A stretch of DNA of 64,000 nt, taken from positions 476,206-540,205 of the forward strand of contig NZ_JACIBY010000002.1 in assembly GCF_014195535.1 (NCBI RefSeq), given 5' to 3'. Made by a program: the position numbers and the translations under genes. Below the pieces are notes generated by a model. That model was not told where the DNA came from. It searched no databases and saw only the letters and a program-made list of their open reading frames with translations. This DNA is from Runella defluvii (lineage in GTDB: Bacteria; Bacteroidota; Bacteroidia; Cytophagales; Spirosomataceae). This document shows, piece after piece, positions 41,414 through 49,472 of this stretch (the first letter of the stretch is position 1; each line of letters starts with the position of its first letter).

Positions 41414-42696
41414 AGTGGTACGTAGCTAAATTTTAAACTGTTTTTGCCGTCAGCTTGCTTTGCTTCGTAAGCCACAACCAATTGGTTTCCAAGAACAATT
41501 CCAGTTGAATTGGTCGCATTGGTAGCATCAGCGATCCACGTAGTTTCCGACACTTGCCCTTCCGCAATTTTACGGTAGGCTATTTGAGTTGGCGTACCTT
41601 CACCTTTACTTTGTTCCCACAGCATCACCGCCGCATTTCCATTGCTAGTCAAGGCGGGATTTTTTGCGGAAGCCTCGGTCAAGACAAAGAATTTTTTACC
41701 CTCTCTGGTTGTCAGGCGAATGCCTTTTTCTTGGTCTGAGCCCGAAAACCACGCCAAAAGCTCGCTTTTACCGTATTGAGTAGAAATAGCGCCACTGTGA
41801 GGGCAGCCCATGATTTTCCAGTTGTCGTTATATACAATCGCCGACTTTGAAAATGTGGCCGCGTTATCTGTCGAAATCAAACGTGCCATATCGCGAATAT
41901 CGTCGTTGTTGTCGCGATACACAACCGTCAGTGCTCCGCTGGCATCCACCGACAAATTGATGGGGCAACAATCGCACACCACCGCATCCAATAAACGTTC
42001 GGGCTGCATTACGCCACCTTTTGAGACGACCATGCGCAAATCCCGTTCTTCGTGTTTGGTGCTATTGGCCACGTCTTTCAAATACGCCACGGCGATTTCA
42101 TCGTTTGGCAAAACCACCGCATCAAAGAAACCACGCACAATTCCCTGTTTAGGGTCAGAATCCACCGATTGGGGTGCCGTCCACGTGTTGCCACCATCTT
42201 TGGAAACACAATACACAATGTTGGAAGAACGCCCTCCTCCGCGTCCTGAAGCGGGTGCGGCACCAGCTTCTCCGCGATTTGAAAACACGGCCACAAAACT
42301 ACCATCCTTTTTAGAAAGCACTTTCGCCCGCATCATGCGGCTATTGCCAATGCCGTTACCGCTAAAAATGGTCTTCTTTTCGGCAAACGTTTTGCCTTTA
42401 TCTTTTGAAAACGCTACGCAGAAAGAGGTCATTCCTGAAGCCTCTTTTTCGGTCCACGATAGCATCAATTCTCCTTTGGTCGTTTCGGCCAACAGAGGCA
42501 TTGAGTACGTTTTTGTGGGGTCAAGGTCGATGGGGGAAACAGCAAAGTTGGTATTGGTAGGAACCCAAGTTGTAAATTCGGGCGTACTTTCACCGTGGCA
42601 AATAACCATTTCGGAGGGCGTCGGCGTGGCTGTTGGGAAAAAACTTCCCAATACACCTACCAACACGAGCGGAAGAAATGCGCTTACATTCATCAT
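41410..42696 (-). CDS. Exported sialidase-like (BNR) beta-propeller protein
   Basis: 428 residues with a signal peptide (MMNVSAFLPLVLVGVLGSFF, then PTATPT). Several Asp-box-like and propeller repeats are visible: FCVAFSKDKGKTFAEKKTIF, IVYCVSKDGGNTWTAPQSVD and ARLISTDNAATFSKSAIVYN. An internal CDCCPINL segment is striking for an extracellular propeller and may coordinate metal or form disulfides. Family members are annotated as exo-alpha-sialidases, but substrate use is unproven. Coupled with the c-type haem protein downstream, which hints at a redox function rather than sugar cleavage (inference). Confidence 0.8.
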   Translation of the reverse strand: MMNVSAFLPLVLVGVLGSFFPTATPTPSEMVICHGESTPEFTTWVPTNTNFAVSPIDLDPTKTYSMPLLAETTKGELMLSWTEKEASGMTSFCVAFSKDKGKTFAEKKTIFSGNGIGNSRMMRAKVLSKKDGSFVAVFSNRGEAGAAPASGRGGGRSSNIVYCVSKDGGNTWTAPQSVDSDPKQGIVRGFFDAVVLPNDEIAVAYLKDVANSTKHEERDLRMVVSKGGVMQPERLLDAVVCDCCPINLSVDASGALTVVYRDNNDDIRDMARLISTDNAATFSKSAIVYNDNWKIMGCPHSGAISTQYGKSELLAWFSGSDQEKGIRLTTREGKKFFVLTEASAKNPALTSNGNAAVMLWEQSKGEGTPTQIAYRKIAEGQVSETTWIADATNATNSTGIVLGNQLVVAYEAKQADGKNSLKFSYVPL

Positions 42697-42849
42697 TGGA
42701 CTAAAAGGTTTGATTAAAAAAAGAGTAAGTAGCTAACAATCACTGAAACGAAAGTATTCCTTTTCTGAATGATTCAAAAAAGAACTATACCGATTATTGA
42801 TTTTGATAGATGGCTTACCGATTTTGCTAGATAAGTTCTTCTTTGTTTT

Positions 42850-43794
42850 CTATATCCAATGTTTCCGTTTGAAGAAAAACCACATGGCAGCCATCGAAAA
42901 CACCATCAGCAACAACGAAAACCAAAAACCGTACGGATGGGTGCTGCTGGGTAAAATGGTGTAGTTCATTCCAAAAATGCCCGCAATCAGCGTAGGAGGC
43001 ATAAAGATGATGGTAAAGACCGTAAAAATCTTGATAATCTGGTTTTGTTCAAGATTGATAAGACCCATAAAGGTATTTTGCAAATACTCCAATCGCTCAA
43101 AGTTGAAGGTACTGTATTCCAAAAGCGAGCTAATGTCTTTCAACACAATGCGTAAGCGTTCTTTTCTGTCATCGGGAAAAAATTGGCTTCGCAGAATGCC
43201 CGACAAAACCCGCTGTTTATCAATAATAGTTTCGCGCAAGAGCATGGTATTTTCTTGCATCATATTGATTTTCAACAGGATTTCTTGCTTTGCTTTTTGT
43301 TCCCGATTGAGGTCTTTGCTAATGGTACTAATGTCACGAGAGAGTCCTTCGAGTACGTCGGCGTCGCTTTCGATGCGGGTTTCGAGCAAAAGGAGAAGAA
43401 TATCGACGCCGTTTTGAAAAGTCTCTTGGCTCACTTTCATTTTCCGAACCGTGTCGGCAAAGGTCTTTGAGTCGCCGTTGCGGTAGGTAAACAGTACTCC
43501 TTCCCGAATCAGGAGCGAAACGGGGTAAATCGCGTAGCCATCTGCATTGATTTTCAGAAAATTGGAGTTCGCATTGATGGTATCATTTTGCTCAAAATAC
43601 CGTGAACTACTCTCAATTTCCACAATTTCTTGGGGCGTCTGAAAACTAATATCGCACTTCGTCTCGACCCATTCTTCTTCTTCTTGCGTAGGCGACTGTA
43701 GGTCTATCCACAAAATTTGCTTTAAATGTCCAATCTCGCGAACGTCGTTTTCGCGTTTGATGTGCTTTCCTTCACGATAAAAAATACGTACCAT
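42850..43794 (-). CDS. corA: CorA-family Mg2+/divalent cation transporter
   Basis: 314 residues. A long cytoplasmic N-terminal domain (alpha/beta, then helices RKMKVSQETFQNGVDILLLL and ESDADVLEGLSRDISTISKD) is followed by two C-terminal transmembrane helices. The signature GMN is at residues 275-277 (GIFGMNYTILPSS). The C-terminus is basic (FKRKHWI), as usual for CorA. It forms a pentameric inner-membrane channel for Mg2+, possibly Co2+ or Ni2+. Divergent from the sigma-factor gene with a palindromic repeat in between. Confidence 0.93.
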   Translation of the reverse strand: MVRIFYREGKHIKRENDVREIGHLKQILWIDLQSPTQEEEEWVETKCDISFQTPQEIVEIESSSRYFEQNDTINANSNFLKINADGYAIYPVSLLIREGVLFTYRNGDSKTFADTVRKMKVSQETFQNGVDILLLLLETRIESDADVLEGLSRDISTISKDLNREQKAKQEILLKINMMQENTMLLRETIIDKQRVLSGILRSQFFPDDRKERLRIVLKDISSLLEYSTFNFERLEYLQNTFMGLINLEQNQIIKIFTVFTIIFMPPTLIAGIFGMNYTILPSSTHPYGFWFSLLLMVFSMAAMWFFFKRKHWI

Positions 43795-43845
43795 ACCTCA
43801 CTGCATTTGCGCCAAAGTTAGTGATTTGGTTGATGAAACCTATCC

Positions 43846-43894
43846 AAACCTTATAGGTTTTGCAAACGATCGAACGACAAAACCTATAAGGTTT
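43846..43894. repeat. Perfect 17-bp inverted repeat, AAACCTTATAGGTTTTG family
   Basis: AAACCTTATAGGTTTTG (43846-43862) and its exact reverse complement (43878-43894) flank a 15-bp spacer. Another partial copy, CATAGGTTTTG, follows at 43910-43920. Each arm is itself nearly palindromic. It lies in the divergent gap between corA and the sigma factor. Confidence 0.85.
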
Positions 43895-43980
43895 ACACTT
43901 GCAAACTTCATAGGTTTTGATGAAATTGCTCAAATGCAAGATTTTTTTTCCAACAAGATGCAACATCTTTTAAATCAGAT

Positions 43981-44565
43981 TTGTCATTACTACGAAATTA
44001 CAGCCAATTGGAATCTAAACTATACATAGACAAACACGTCGAACTCGTAGAAAGATGCAGACAGGGCGAGCGCAAAGCGCAGTACGAACTCTATAAGTTG
44101 TATTCAAAGTCCATGTTTAACGTCTGTATGCGGGTGGTCAATCACATTGGAGAGGCCGAAGACGTACTGCAAGAGGCATTTTTGGATGCGTTTTGCCACT
44201 TACATACGTTCAAAGGGCAGTCCACGTTTGGGGCGTGGCTGAAGCAGATTGTGGTCAACAAAGCCATCAATCACCTCCGACAACGTAAAATGCAACTGGT
44301 TGATATTGAGGGCTACGGCAGCGACGACCAAGACATAGCCGACGATGTTCCGTTCGACGAAGAAGGAATTCAGATGGATGTAGAACGGGTTCGTAAGTGC
44401 ATTGAGCAGCTCCCCGAAGGTTACCGTGTTGTTTTGTCACTCTATTTGTTTGAGGGATACGACCACGAAGAAATCGGTGAAATCCTCGGTATCAGCGAAA
44501 GTACCTCGCGTACGCAGTATATGCGGGGAAAGAAAAAATTGTTAGAAATGTTACGCCCTCTTTGA
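43981..44565 (+). CDS. ECF-type RNA polymerase sigma factor
   Basis: About 194 residues from a TTG at 43981; a second TTG at 44008 gives the start ESKLYIDKHVELVERCRQGE, close to family members, and is an alternative. No ATG is available. Sigma region 2 is MFNVCMRVVNHIGEAEDVLQ, then EAFLDAFCHLHTF and GAWLKQIVVNKAINHLRQ. Region 4 is IEQLPEGYRVVLSLYLFEGY, then HEEIGEILGISESTSRTQYM. It directs transcription of an envelope-related regulon. The next gene is the likely anti-sigma factor. Confidence 0.9.
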   Translation: MSLLRNYSQLESKLYIDKHVELVERCRQGERKAQYELYKLYSKSMFNVCMRVVNHIGEAEDVLQEAFLDAFCHLHTFKGQSTFGAWLKQIVVNKAINHLRQRKMQLVDIEGYGSDDQDIADDVPFDEEGIQMDVERVRKCIEQLPEGYRVVLSLYLFEGYDHEEIGEILGISESTSRTQYMRGKKKLLEMLRPL

Positions 44566-44624
44566 GTTTCTTAAAAAAACACACCGTTTTAGAGAAAAGA
44601 GAGCCGCGATAAATACCAAAGAAG

Positions 44625-45221
44625 ATGAAAGACAAATTGCAACGATTCGTAAGAGACAACCGAGAGGCGTTTGATGTATATGAACCTTCCGACGACCTTT
44701 GGAATCGGTTGAACCAACAACTACCCGCCGAAGAAGCGCCCAAAGTTGTCCCAGAAGTTACCCCTGCCGTGAGTACGCCTAGTCCGTTTAAACAGGCTTG
44801 GCGAAACCTCAACTGGCGCATTGCGGCCTCCATTGCTTTGGTAATTGGCCTTGGGTGGGTTGGATACCGTGTTAATCAAAATTACGGTATTACAGAAGCT
44901 CCCGAAGTAGCCCTTAGCAATCCAACGTTTGCCAAACAAGTCAGTCAATATACCCAATTGATTGATACCAAACGGGATGAGCTTCGCCAAATGACTGAAA
45001 GTAACCCTAATTTGTATAAAGAATTTGCCGTAGAACTGGATCAGCTTGAGCGCTCATACCAAAACCTGAAATCCGACCTTCCGAAGAACCCCAACCAAGA
45101 AGTGGTGATTCAGGCCATGATTCAGAACCTACAGTGGCAGATTGATTTATTAAACCAACAGTTGGACATTATCCAGCGCATCAAAAACAAGAACAACCAT
45201 GCAAACGATAAAATCATGTAA
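44625..45221 (+). CDS. Putative transmembrane anti-sigma factor
   Basis: 198 residues. A cytoplasmic N-terminal segment (MKDKLQRFVRDNREAFDVYE, PSDDLWNRL) resembles the short sigma-binding region of Bacteroidota anti-sigma factors. One transmembrane helix follows at about 66-85 (WRIAASIALVIGLGWVGYRV), then a predicted coiled-coil periplasmic part (QYTQLIDTKRDELRQMTESN; QNLQWQIDLLNQQLDIIQRI). It follows the ECF sigma gene by 59 bp and overlaps the next gene by 23 bp. The role is assigned from position and topology, as sequence conservation in this class is low. Confidence 0.78.
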   Translation: MKDKLQRFVRDNREAFDVYEPSDDLWNRLNQQLPAEEAPKVVPEVTPAVSTPSPFKQAWRNLNWRIAASIALVIGLGWVGYRVNQNYGITEAPEVALSNPTFAKQVSQYTQLIDTKRDELRQMTESNPNLYKEFAVELDQLERSYQNLKSDLPKNPNQEVVIQAMIQNLQWQIDLLNQQLDIIQRIKNKNNHANDKIM

Positions 45222-46302
45222 TTGGCAGCAGTCAGCAGTTAGCAGACAGCGGTTAGTAAGTACCTTTTTTGCAGCTTTCTGTTTGCTTTTCGCCTTTGGA
45301 GCAACGGCTCACGAATGGGGCACCATCGAAAAGAAAAAATCGGTGATTAAGATCTACGATACTTCGTCTAAAGACAACTTATTGCTCGACAATCAGTTTG
45401 GGCAGGTAAAAGTGAACCTTTGGGACAAAAACGAAATACGGATTGACATTCACATTGTGGCTAACTCAAGCAGCGATGACCGCGCCCAAGAATACCTCGA
45501 CGGCGTAGTGATTGAAGACAAACGGGAAGGCAACCAAATCAATGTTCGTACGATTATCAACAAATCGAACAACTCAAACGGTTGGAGCTGGAAAAATAAC
45601 AACAACGAAAAGAATTTTGTGCAAATCGACTATAACGTGTCGATGCCGAAAAACACGCCTTTGACGGTTAAAAATCGTTTTGGAAACACCAACATCCCTA
45701 CGTTCAAAGCGCCATTGGTCGTTGTTTCGAAGTACGGGACTTTTATGGCCAACGATTTGGTAGGTAGCAAAAATGACATTGACGTATCGTACGGTAAAGC
45801 GGAAATTCAGCAAATCACCAACGGCAACCTCGATATTTCGTATTCGACCCTCGAACTCGAAAAAGCCGAAAATATCACGCTCAACAACAAGTTTGGTAAA
45901 ATGAAAATCGGCGAAGTAGAAACCCTCGATGGCCAAATTAGCTACTCGGGTGGACGTATCGGTACGCTCAAAGGTTCGAGCAAAATTAAGCTCAGTTTCT
46001 CGGGCGGCTTCCGCATCGACCAACTGACGCAATCGGCCGATAATGTTGATATTTTGGCCAATTATTCGTCGGTGGTAATTCCAATGGAAAACAACGAATG
46101 CAACTTCGACGTCACGGTGAGCTACGGCGGGTTCAAATATCCCAACGACCGTAAAGTATCGTTCACTCAAAACGACGACGAACGCAAAGACAACGAACAC
46201 CGCGGCCCCAAAATGACCAAACAGTACGTAGGCAAAATTGGCAGCGGAAAAGGCACCAAAGTCAAAATCATCTCAAAATACGGTGAAGTAAGCCTTCGAT
46301 AA
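45199..46302 (+). CDS. Exported adhesin-head-like (DUF4097-type) protein
   Basis: 367 residues starting inside the anti-sigma gene. The leader is odd: before the hydrophobic core (VSTFFAAFCLLFAFGATA) there are about 20 residues that include WQQSAVSRQRL, encoded by a CAG-rich repeat also typical of intergenic DNA. The mature part is strand-rich with regularly repeated turns (NLWDKNEIRIDIHIVANSSS; TPLTVKNRFGNTNIPTFKAP; LDISYSTLELEKAENITLNN), as in beta-helical DUF4097/adhesin-head proteins. Probably a target or partner of the sigma/anti-sigma pair. Ends before a strong bidirectional terminator. Confidence 0.8.
   Translation: MQTIKSCNWQQSAVSRQRLVSTFFAAFCLLFAFGATAHEWGTIEKKKSVIKIYDTSSKDNLLLDNQFGQVKVNLWDKNEIRIDIHIVANSSSDDRAQEYLDGVVIEDKREGNQINVRTIINKSNNSNGWSWKNNNNEKNFVQIDYNVSMPKNTPLTVKNRFGNTNIPTFKAPLVVVSKYGTFMANDLVGSKNDIDVSYGKAEIQQITNGNLDISYSTLELEKAENITLNNKFGKMKIGEVETLDGQISYSGGRIGTLKGSSKIKLSFSGGFRIDQLTQSADNVDILANYSSVVIPMENNECNFDVTVSYGGFKYPNDRKVSFTQNDDERKDNEHRGPKMTKQYVGKIGSGKGTKVKIISKYGEVSLR
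45224..45258. repeat. CAGCAGTCAGCAGTTAGCAG-type short repeat inside a coding start
   Basis: An imperfect array of CAGT/CAGC/TTAG units, reading roughly CAGCAGTCAGCAGTTAGCAG then ACAGCGGTTAG, lies just after the stop of the anti-sigma gene and within the signal-peptide region of the next gene. Confidence 0.6.
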
Positions 46303-46318
46303 TCGTAAACTGTCTCAA

Positions 46319-46361
46319 AACAATAAACCCCCATGCTTGACAAGCACGGGGGTTTATTGTT
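46319..46361. terminator. Strong bidirectional terminator
   Basis: AACAATAAACCCCC (46319-46332) pairs exactly with GGGGGTTTATTGTT (46348-46361), with an inner GCTT/AAGC stem. It lies between convergent genes (adhesin-like and YoeB) and is flanked by T-rich sequence. Confidence 0.93.
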
Positions 46362-46365
46362 TTCT

Positions 46366-46635
46366 TTACTCATAGTGTCCTTTGGCAGCGAGGATAATTA
46401 CTACAACCTCACCGACAACTTCGTAAATAAGTCGATGTTCATGATTAATACGTCGAGACCACAATCCTGTCAAATTATGCTTCAATGGTTCAGGTTTCCC
46501 CGTTCCTGTGAATGGATGTTCTGCAATTTCTTCCAAAAGGGTTAGTAACTTTCTAAGCAATACTTTATTGCCAGACTTTTTGTGAAAGTCAATGTCAATT
46601 TGAGCTTGCTTTGTAAAATCAATACGAAAGCTCAT
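46366..46635 (-). CDS. yoeB: YoeB/Txe-type toxin
   Basis: 89 residues. The whole length matches the YoeB pattern: DIDFHKKSGNKVLLRKLLTL, then EIAEHPFTGTGKPEPLKHNL, TGLWSRRINHEHRLIYEV and the C-terminal VVVIILAAKGHYE. The catalytic Arg and the C-terminal His-Tyr pair are present. YoeB cleaves mRNA at the ribosomal A site when released from its antitoxin. Its ATG overlaps the antitoxin stop by 4 bp. Intact. Confidence 0.95.
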   Translation of the reverse strand: MSFRIDFTKQAQIDIDFHKKSGNKVLLRKLLTLLEEIAEHPFTGTGKPEPLKHNLTGLWSRRINHEHRLIYEVVGEVVVIILAAKGHYE

Positions 46636-46856
46636 TCGATTCCTAAAAATCCTTTAAGATTCTCTTTTTCTATGCTTACAAAGTTGCCTTCGTGATACTC
46701 CTGTCGGCTTTTCTGAATCTTCTCCACCAAGGCTGGGCTATAACTACTTTCAGATTCCTTATCAACCACTTGAACAAAATTCAAAGACTTTACCAACTGC
46801 ATAAAGAAGGAATACTTACTGTCTGGGATATTGAGTGTAATCTGTTTCATAGCCAT
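46632..46856 (-). CDS. Antitoxin partner of YoeB
   Basis: 74 residues (72 from an in-frame ATG two codons later). MKQITLNIPDSKYSFFMQLV, then KSLNFVQVVDKE, a beta-alpha unit resembling the antitoxin at 9139-9357. The C-terminal half (SRQEYHEGNFVSIEKENLKG) is charged and probably disordered until toxin-bound. It is not a clear YefM homologue, although the toxin is YoeB-like, so this is a non-standard pairing. First gene of the pair and expected autorepressor. Confidence 0.82.
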   Translation of the reverse strand: MAMKQITLNIPDSKYSFFMQLVKSLNFVQVVDKESESSYSPALVEKIQKSRQEYHEGNFVSIEKENLKGFLGIE

Positions 46857-46900
46857 AGTTGTTACTTAATCAAAATTAGTAAAAAAGTCATTTCATCCCC

Positions 46901-48115
46901 TTACTCTTCCACAAAATCCAAGTTGCGTCCAAAGGTTTCGTCGGTTTTATAAATGGCTAACAGGGCTAAACCATAGCACAATACTCCCAATAACGCCGCG
47001 CCACCAAGCGCTCCAAACGAAGGTTTTAACCCTTGAAAAGCCAACGTCATCGGGATAGCCATTCCTCGCACCACGCTCGGCACCGAAGTGGTCGCCGTGG
47101 CACGGAGATTGGTGCCGTAGAGTTCGGCCACCATCATCAGGTACAGGCCAATGTAGCCCGTGCAAACTCCCGTCAAAAAGCACACTACATAGAGCATATT
47201 GGCCGACCTAACACCTCCGAAGAGGTAAATTCCGACAAAAATAACTCCAATGAAAAGCAAAAATAGGATGGCTTTTCGTCGAGATTGTAGCCAGTGACTC
47301 AGCGGCCCGCTAAAGAAGTCGCCTGCGGTTAGGCCAAAGTAAATAAACATCACACACTTGCCAGGCGAAATCCCTTCGTCGATGCCCAGCGCTTTTCCAA
47401 ACTCATTGCCAAACGTTCCTAATATTCCCACCACAAACCAAGTCGGGACGCCGATGAGCACGCAACGAAAATACTTGACCAGCCTCGGCCAGCTGCTAAA
47501 AAAGTACAAATAATTGCCTCGGGAAACCTTCGTTTCTTTTAGCTGTAAAAACAACCCCGACTCAAACACACTAATTCGCAAGAGCAGCAGCAACAAGCCC
47601 ATGCCTCCGCCCACCATGTAGGCCGTTCGCCACGTAAACCATTCTTGGGTCAGGTAGGCAGCACCCGCCCCCAAATACCCAATCCCAGCCACCAACGTCG
47701 GCCCAAGGCTGCGAATCTCTTTGGGGACGATTTCGGTCACGAGGGTCATGGCTGCGCCAATTTCTCCCGACAACCCTACCCCCGCCACAAAGCGCAGTAA
47801 GGCGTACAGATTGGGGTCTTCGACAAAACCACAGGCAATGTTGGCCAACGAATAGGTAATGATAGACCCAAACAACACCGACAAGCGACCGCGTTTATCG
47901 CCCCAAATTCCCCATACTATTCCGCCTACCAACAAACCCGCTTGCTGACAGTTGAAGATAAACGTTCCAATTTTAGAAACTTCGGCTTCCGAATAGCCCA
48001 GCGATTGAAGACTTGGAACGCGTACAATGCTGAAAATAAGCAGATCGTACACGTCCACAAAAAAACCAAGCGCCGACACAATGACGGGCAAGGCAAAAAG
48101 AGCACGGTATTTCAT
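46901..48115 (-). CDS. MFS transporter (paralogue 1)
   Basis: 404 residues with 12 predicted transmembrane helices. Conserved MFS signatures are FVDVYDLLIFSIVRVPSLQS (TM1) and GGIVWGIWGDKRGRLSVLFG (loop 2-3, with the DKRGR motif). The acidic D-x-Y-D motif in TM1 is shared with the neighbour and with the metabolite/H+ symporter group. Substrate unknown. Highly similar in layout to the gene 4 bp upstream (48120-49412), so both come from a tandem duplication and are probably co-transcribed. Confidence 0.9.
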   Translation of the reverse strand: MKYRALFALPVIVSALGFFVDVYDLLIFSIVRVPSLQSLGYSEAEVSKIGTFIFNCQQAGLLVGGIVWGIWGDKRGRLSVLFGSIITYSLANIACGFVEDPNLYALLRFVAGVGLSGEIGAAMTLVTEIVPKEIRSLGPTLVAGIGYLGAGAAYLTQEWFTWRTAYMVGGGMGLLLLLLRISVFESGLFLQLKETKVSRGNYLYFFSSWPRLVKYFRCVLIGVPTWFVVGILGTFGNEFGKALGIDEGISPGKCVMFIYFGLTAGDFFSGPLSHWLQSRRKAILFLLFIGVIFVGIYLFGGVRSANMLYVVCFLTGVCTGYIGLYLMMVAELYGTNLRATATTSVPSVVRGMAIPMTLAFQGLKPSFGALGGAALLGVLCYGLALLAIYKTDETFGRNLDFVEE

Positions 48116-48119
48116 CCTC

Positions 48120-49412
48120 TTAGATTTCTACAAAGTCAAGGTCTTTGCCGTGGGTTTCGGGAACGGTGAGAGTCGAGTAAAACCCTAGAGCGTAGCTCAA
48201 AATCCCTACCAACGTACCCGCTCCGATAACGCCCAACTGAGGGACAGTGAGCGAAAACCAACCAAAGACGTCCAACGAGCCTGTTTTGAAACCCGCAAAG
48301 AGCGTCGTCATCAAAATCACCATTCCGCGTACCATGTTGGGAACGGTTGTCGCAGCCGTAGCCCGAAGGTTTGTACCAAATTGCTCGGCACCGATGGTCA
48401 CAAACATGGCCCAGTAGCCAATCCCGAAGCCCATCAACAAACAAAGGGTATAAAGCATGGTCGAAGATTGTACGCCCGCAAACAAATACACAATGCTAAA
48501 CACGCCCGAAAACGCCATCAGTAACGCTACGGCTTTTTTGCGCGAGTGGAAGTAGTGGCTAATAAACCCACTGGCCAAGTCGCCGCCTGCCAAACCCACG
48601 TAGCACCACATAATGGCCAACCCTGGTTTGATGGGTTCGGTGATGCCCAATGCTTTGCCAAATTCATTGCTAAACGTGGCCAAAATTCCAATTACAAACC
48701 ACGTTGGGAGACCGATTCCAATACATTTCATGTAGCGTACAAAGCGGTCCCAGTTGGTAAAAAATGAAAGAAAATCGCCTTTGGCGACGTGTTTTTGACT
48801 GGAGACTTCGGTAAACATCCCTGATTCAATGACGCCCACGCGAAGCAAAAGAAGGCCAAATCCTAGCCCACCACCCACAAAATAAGCAATGCGCCAGTCG
48901 CCAAATATCTCGACCGTAAAATAGGCCACTACCGCGCCTAACAGGCCAATGCCCGCTACCAACGATGTTCCGATGGCACGAAGTTCTTTGGGTAAAATTT
49001 CGGACACGAGGGTGATGCCTGCTCCCAATTCTCCCGCCAATCCAATCCCCGCAATAAAGCGTAAGTATTTGTACAACTCAGTAGCTGGCAGAAACGAGGT
49101 ATCTTGGATAAATCCACAAAGTACGTTGGCAATGGAGTAAGTAATGATGGAACCAAACAATACCGAAAGGCGGCCGCGTTTGTCCCCCAATACTCCCCAA
49201 ATGATTCCGCCAAGCAACAAACCTCCCATTTGCCAGTTGATGATGGAAGCCCCCACCGCCGACACGTCTTGCTCACTCAAACCCAAATCTTTGAGGCTAG
49301 GTACGCGTACAATTCCAAATAATAGTAAATCGTAAATATCAACGAAGTAGCCTAGTGCGGCCACAATAACAGGAAGCCCAAAAAGGGTATTTTGGTTAGA
49401 AGATTTAGGCAT
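48120..49412 (-). CDS. MFS transporter (paralogue 2)
   Basis: 430 residues from ATG 49410-49412 (MPKSSNQNTLFGLPVIVAAL); the frame continues upstream to 49466, but that extension is Cys-rich and unlikely. TM1 FVDIYDLLLFGIVRVPSLKD and loop GGIIWGVLGDKRGRLSVLFG align with those of the downstream paralogue almost residue for residue, as do FVIGILATFSNEFGKALGI and AGGDLASGFISHYFHSRKKA. Proton-coupled uptake of an organic anion is likely. Together with 46901-48115 it forms a two-transporter operon; different substrates or affinities are possible. Confidence 0.9.
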   Translation of the reverse strand: MPKSSNQNTLFGLPVIVAALGYFVDIYDLLLFGIVRVPSLKDLGLSEQDVSAVGASIINWQMGGLLLGGIIWGVLGDKRGRLSVLFGSIITYSIANVLCGFIQDTSFLPATELYKYLRFIAGIGLAGELGAGITLVSEILPKELRAIGTSLVAGIGLLGAVVAYFTVEIFGDWRIAYFVGGGLGFGLLLLRVGVIESGMFTEVSSQKHVAKGDFLSFFTNWDRFVRYMKCIGIGLPTWFVIGILATFSNEFGKALGITEPIKPGLAIMWCYVGLAGGDLASGFISHYFHSRKKAVALLMAFSGVFSIVYLFAGVQSSTMLYTLCLLMGFGIGYWAMFVTIGAEQFGTNLRATAATTVPNMVRGMVILMTTLFAGFKTGSLDVFGWFSLTVPQLGVIGAGTLVGILSYALGFYSTLTVPETHGKDLDFVEI

Positions 49413-49472
49413 TGAGTGGATGTAGGTTATGGTTTTTCTGCAATAATAGCAAAAATATGCTCCCAAAACTTC

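Noticed and set aside
41810-42736. Long plus-strand open frame of 308 codons opposite the sialidase-like gene
   Set aside because: Its translation is low-complexity Ser/Thr/Pro-rich and lacks motifs, while the minus-strand frame has a signal peptide and propeller repeats. It is a shadow frame.
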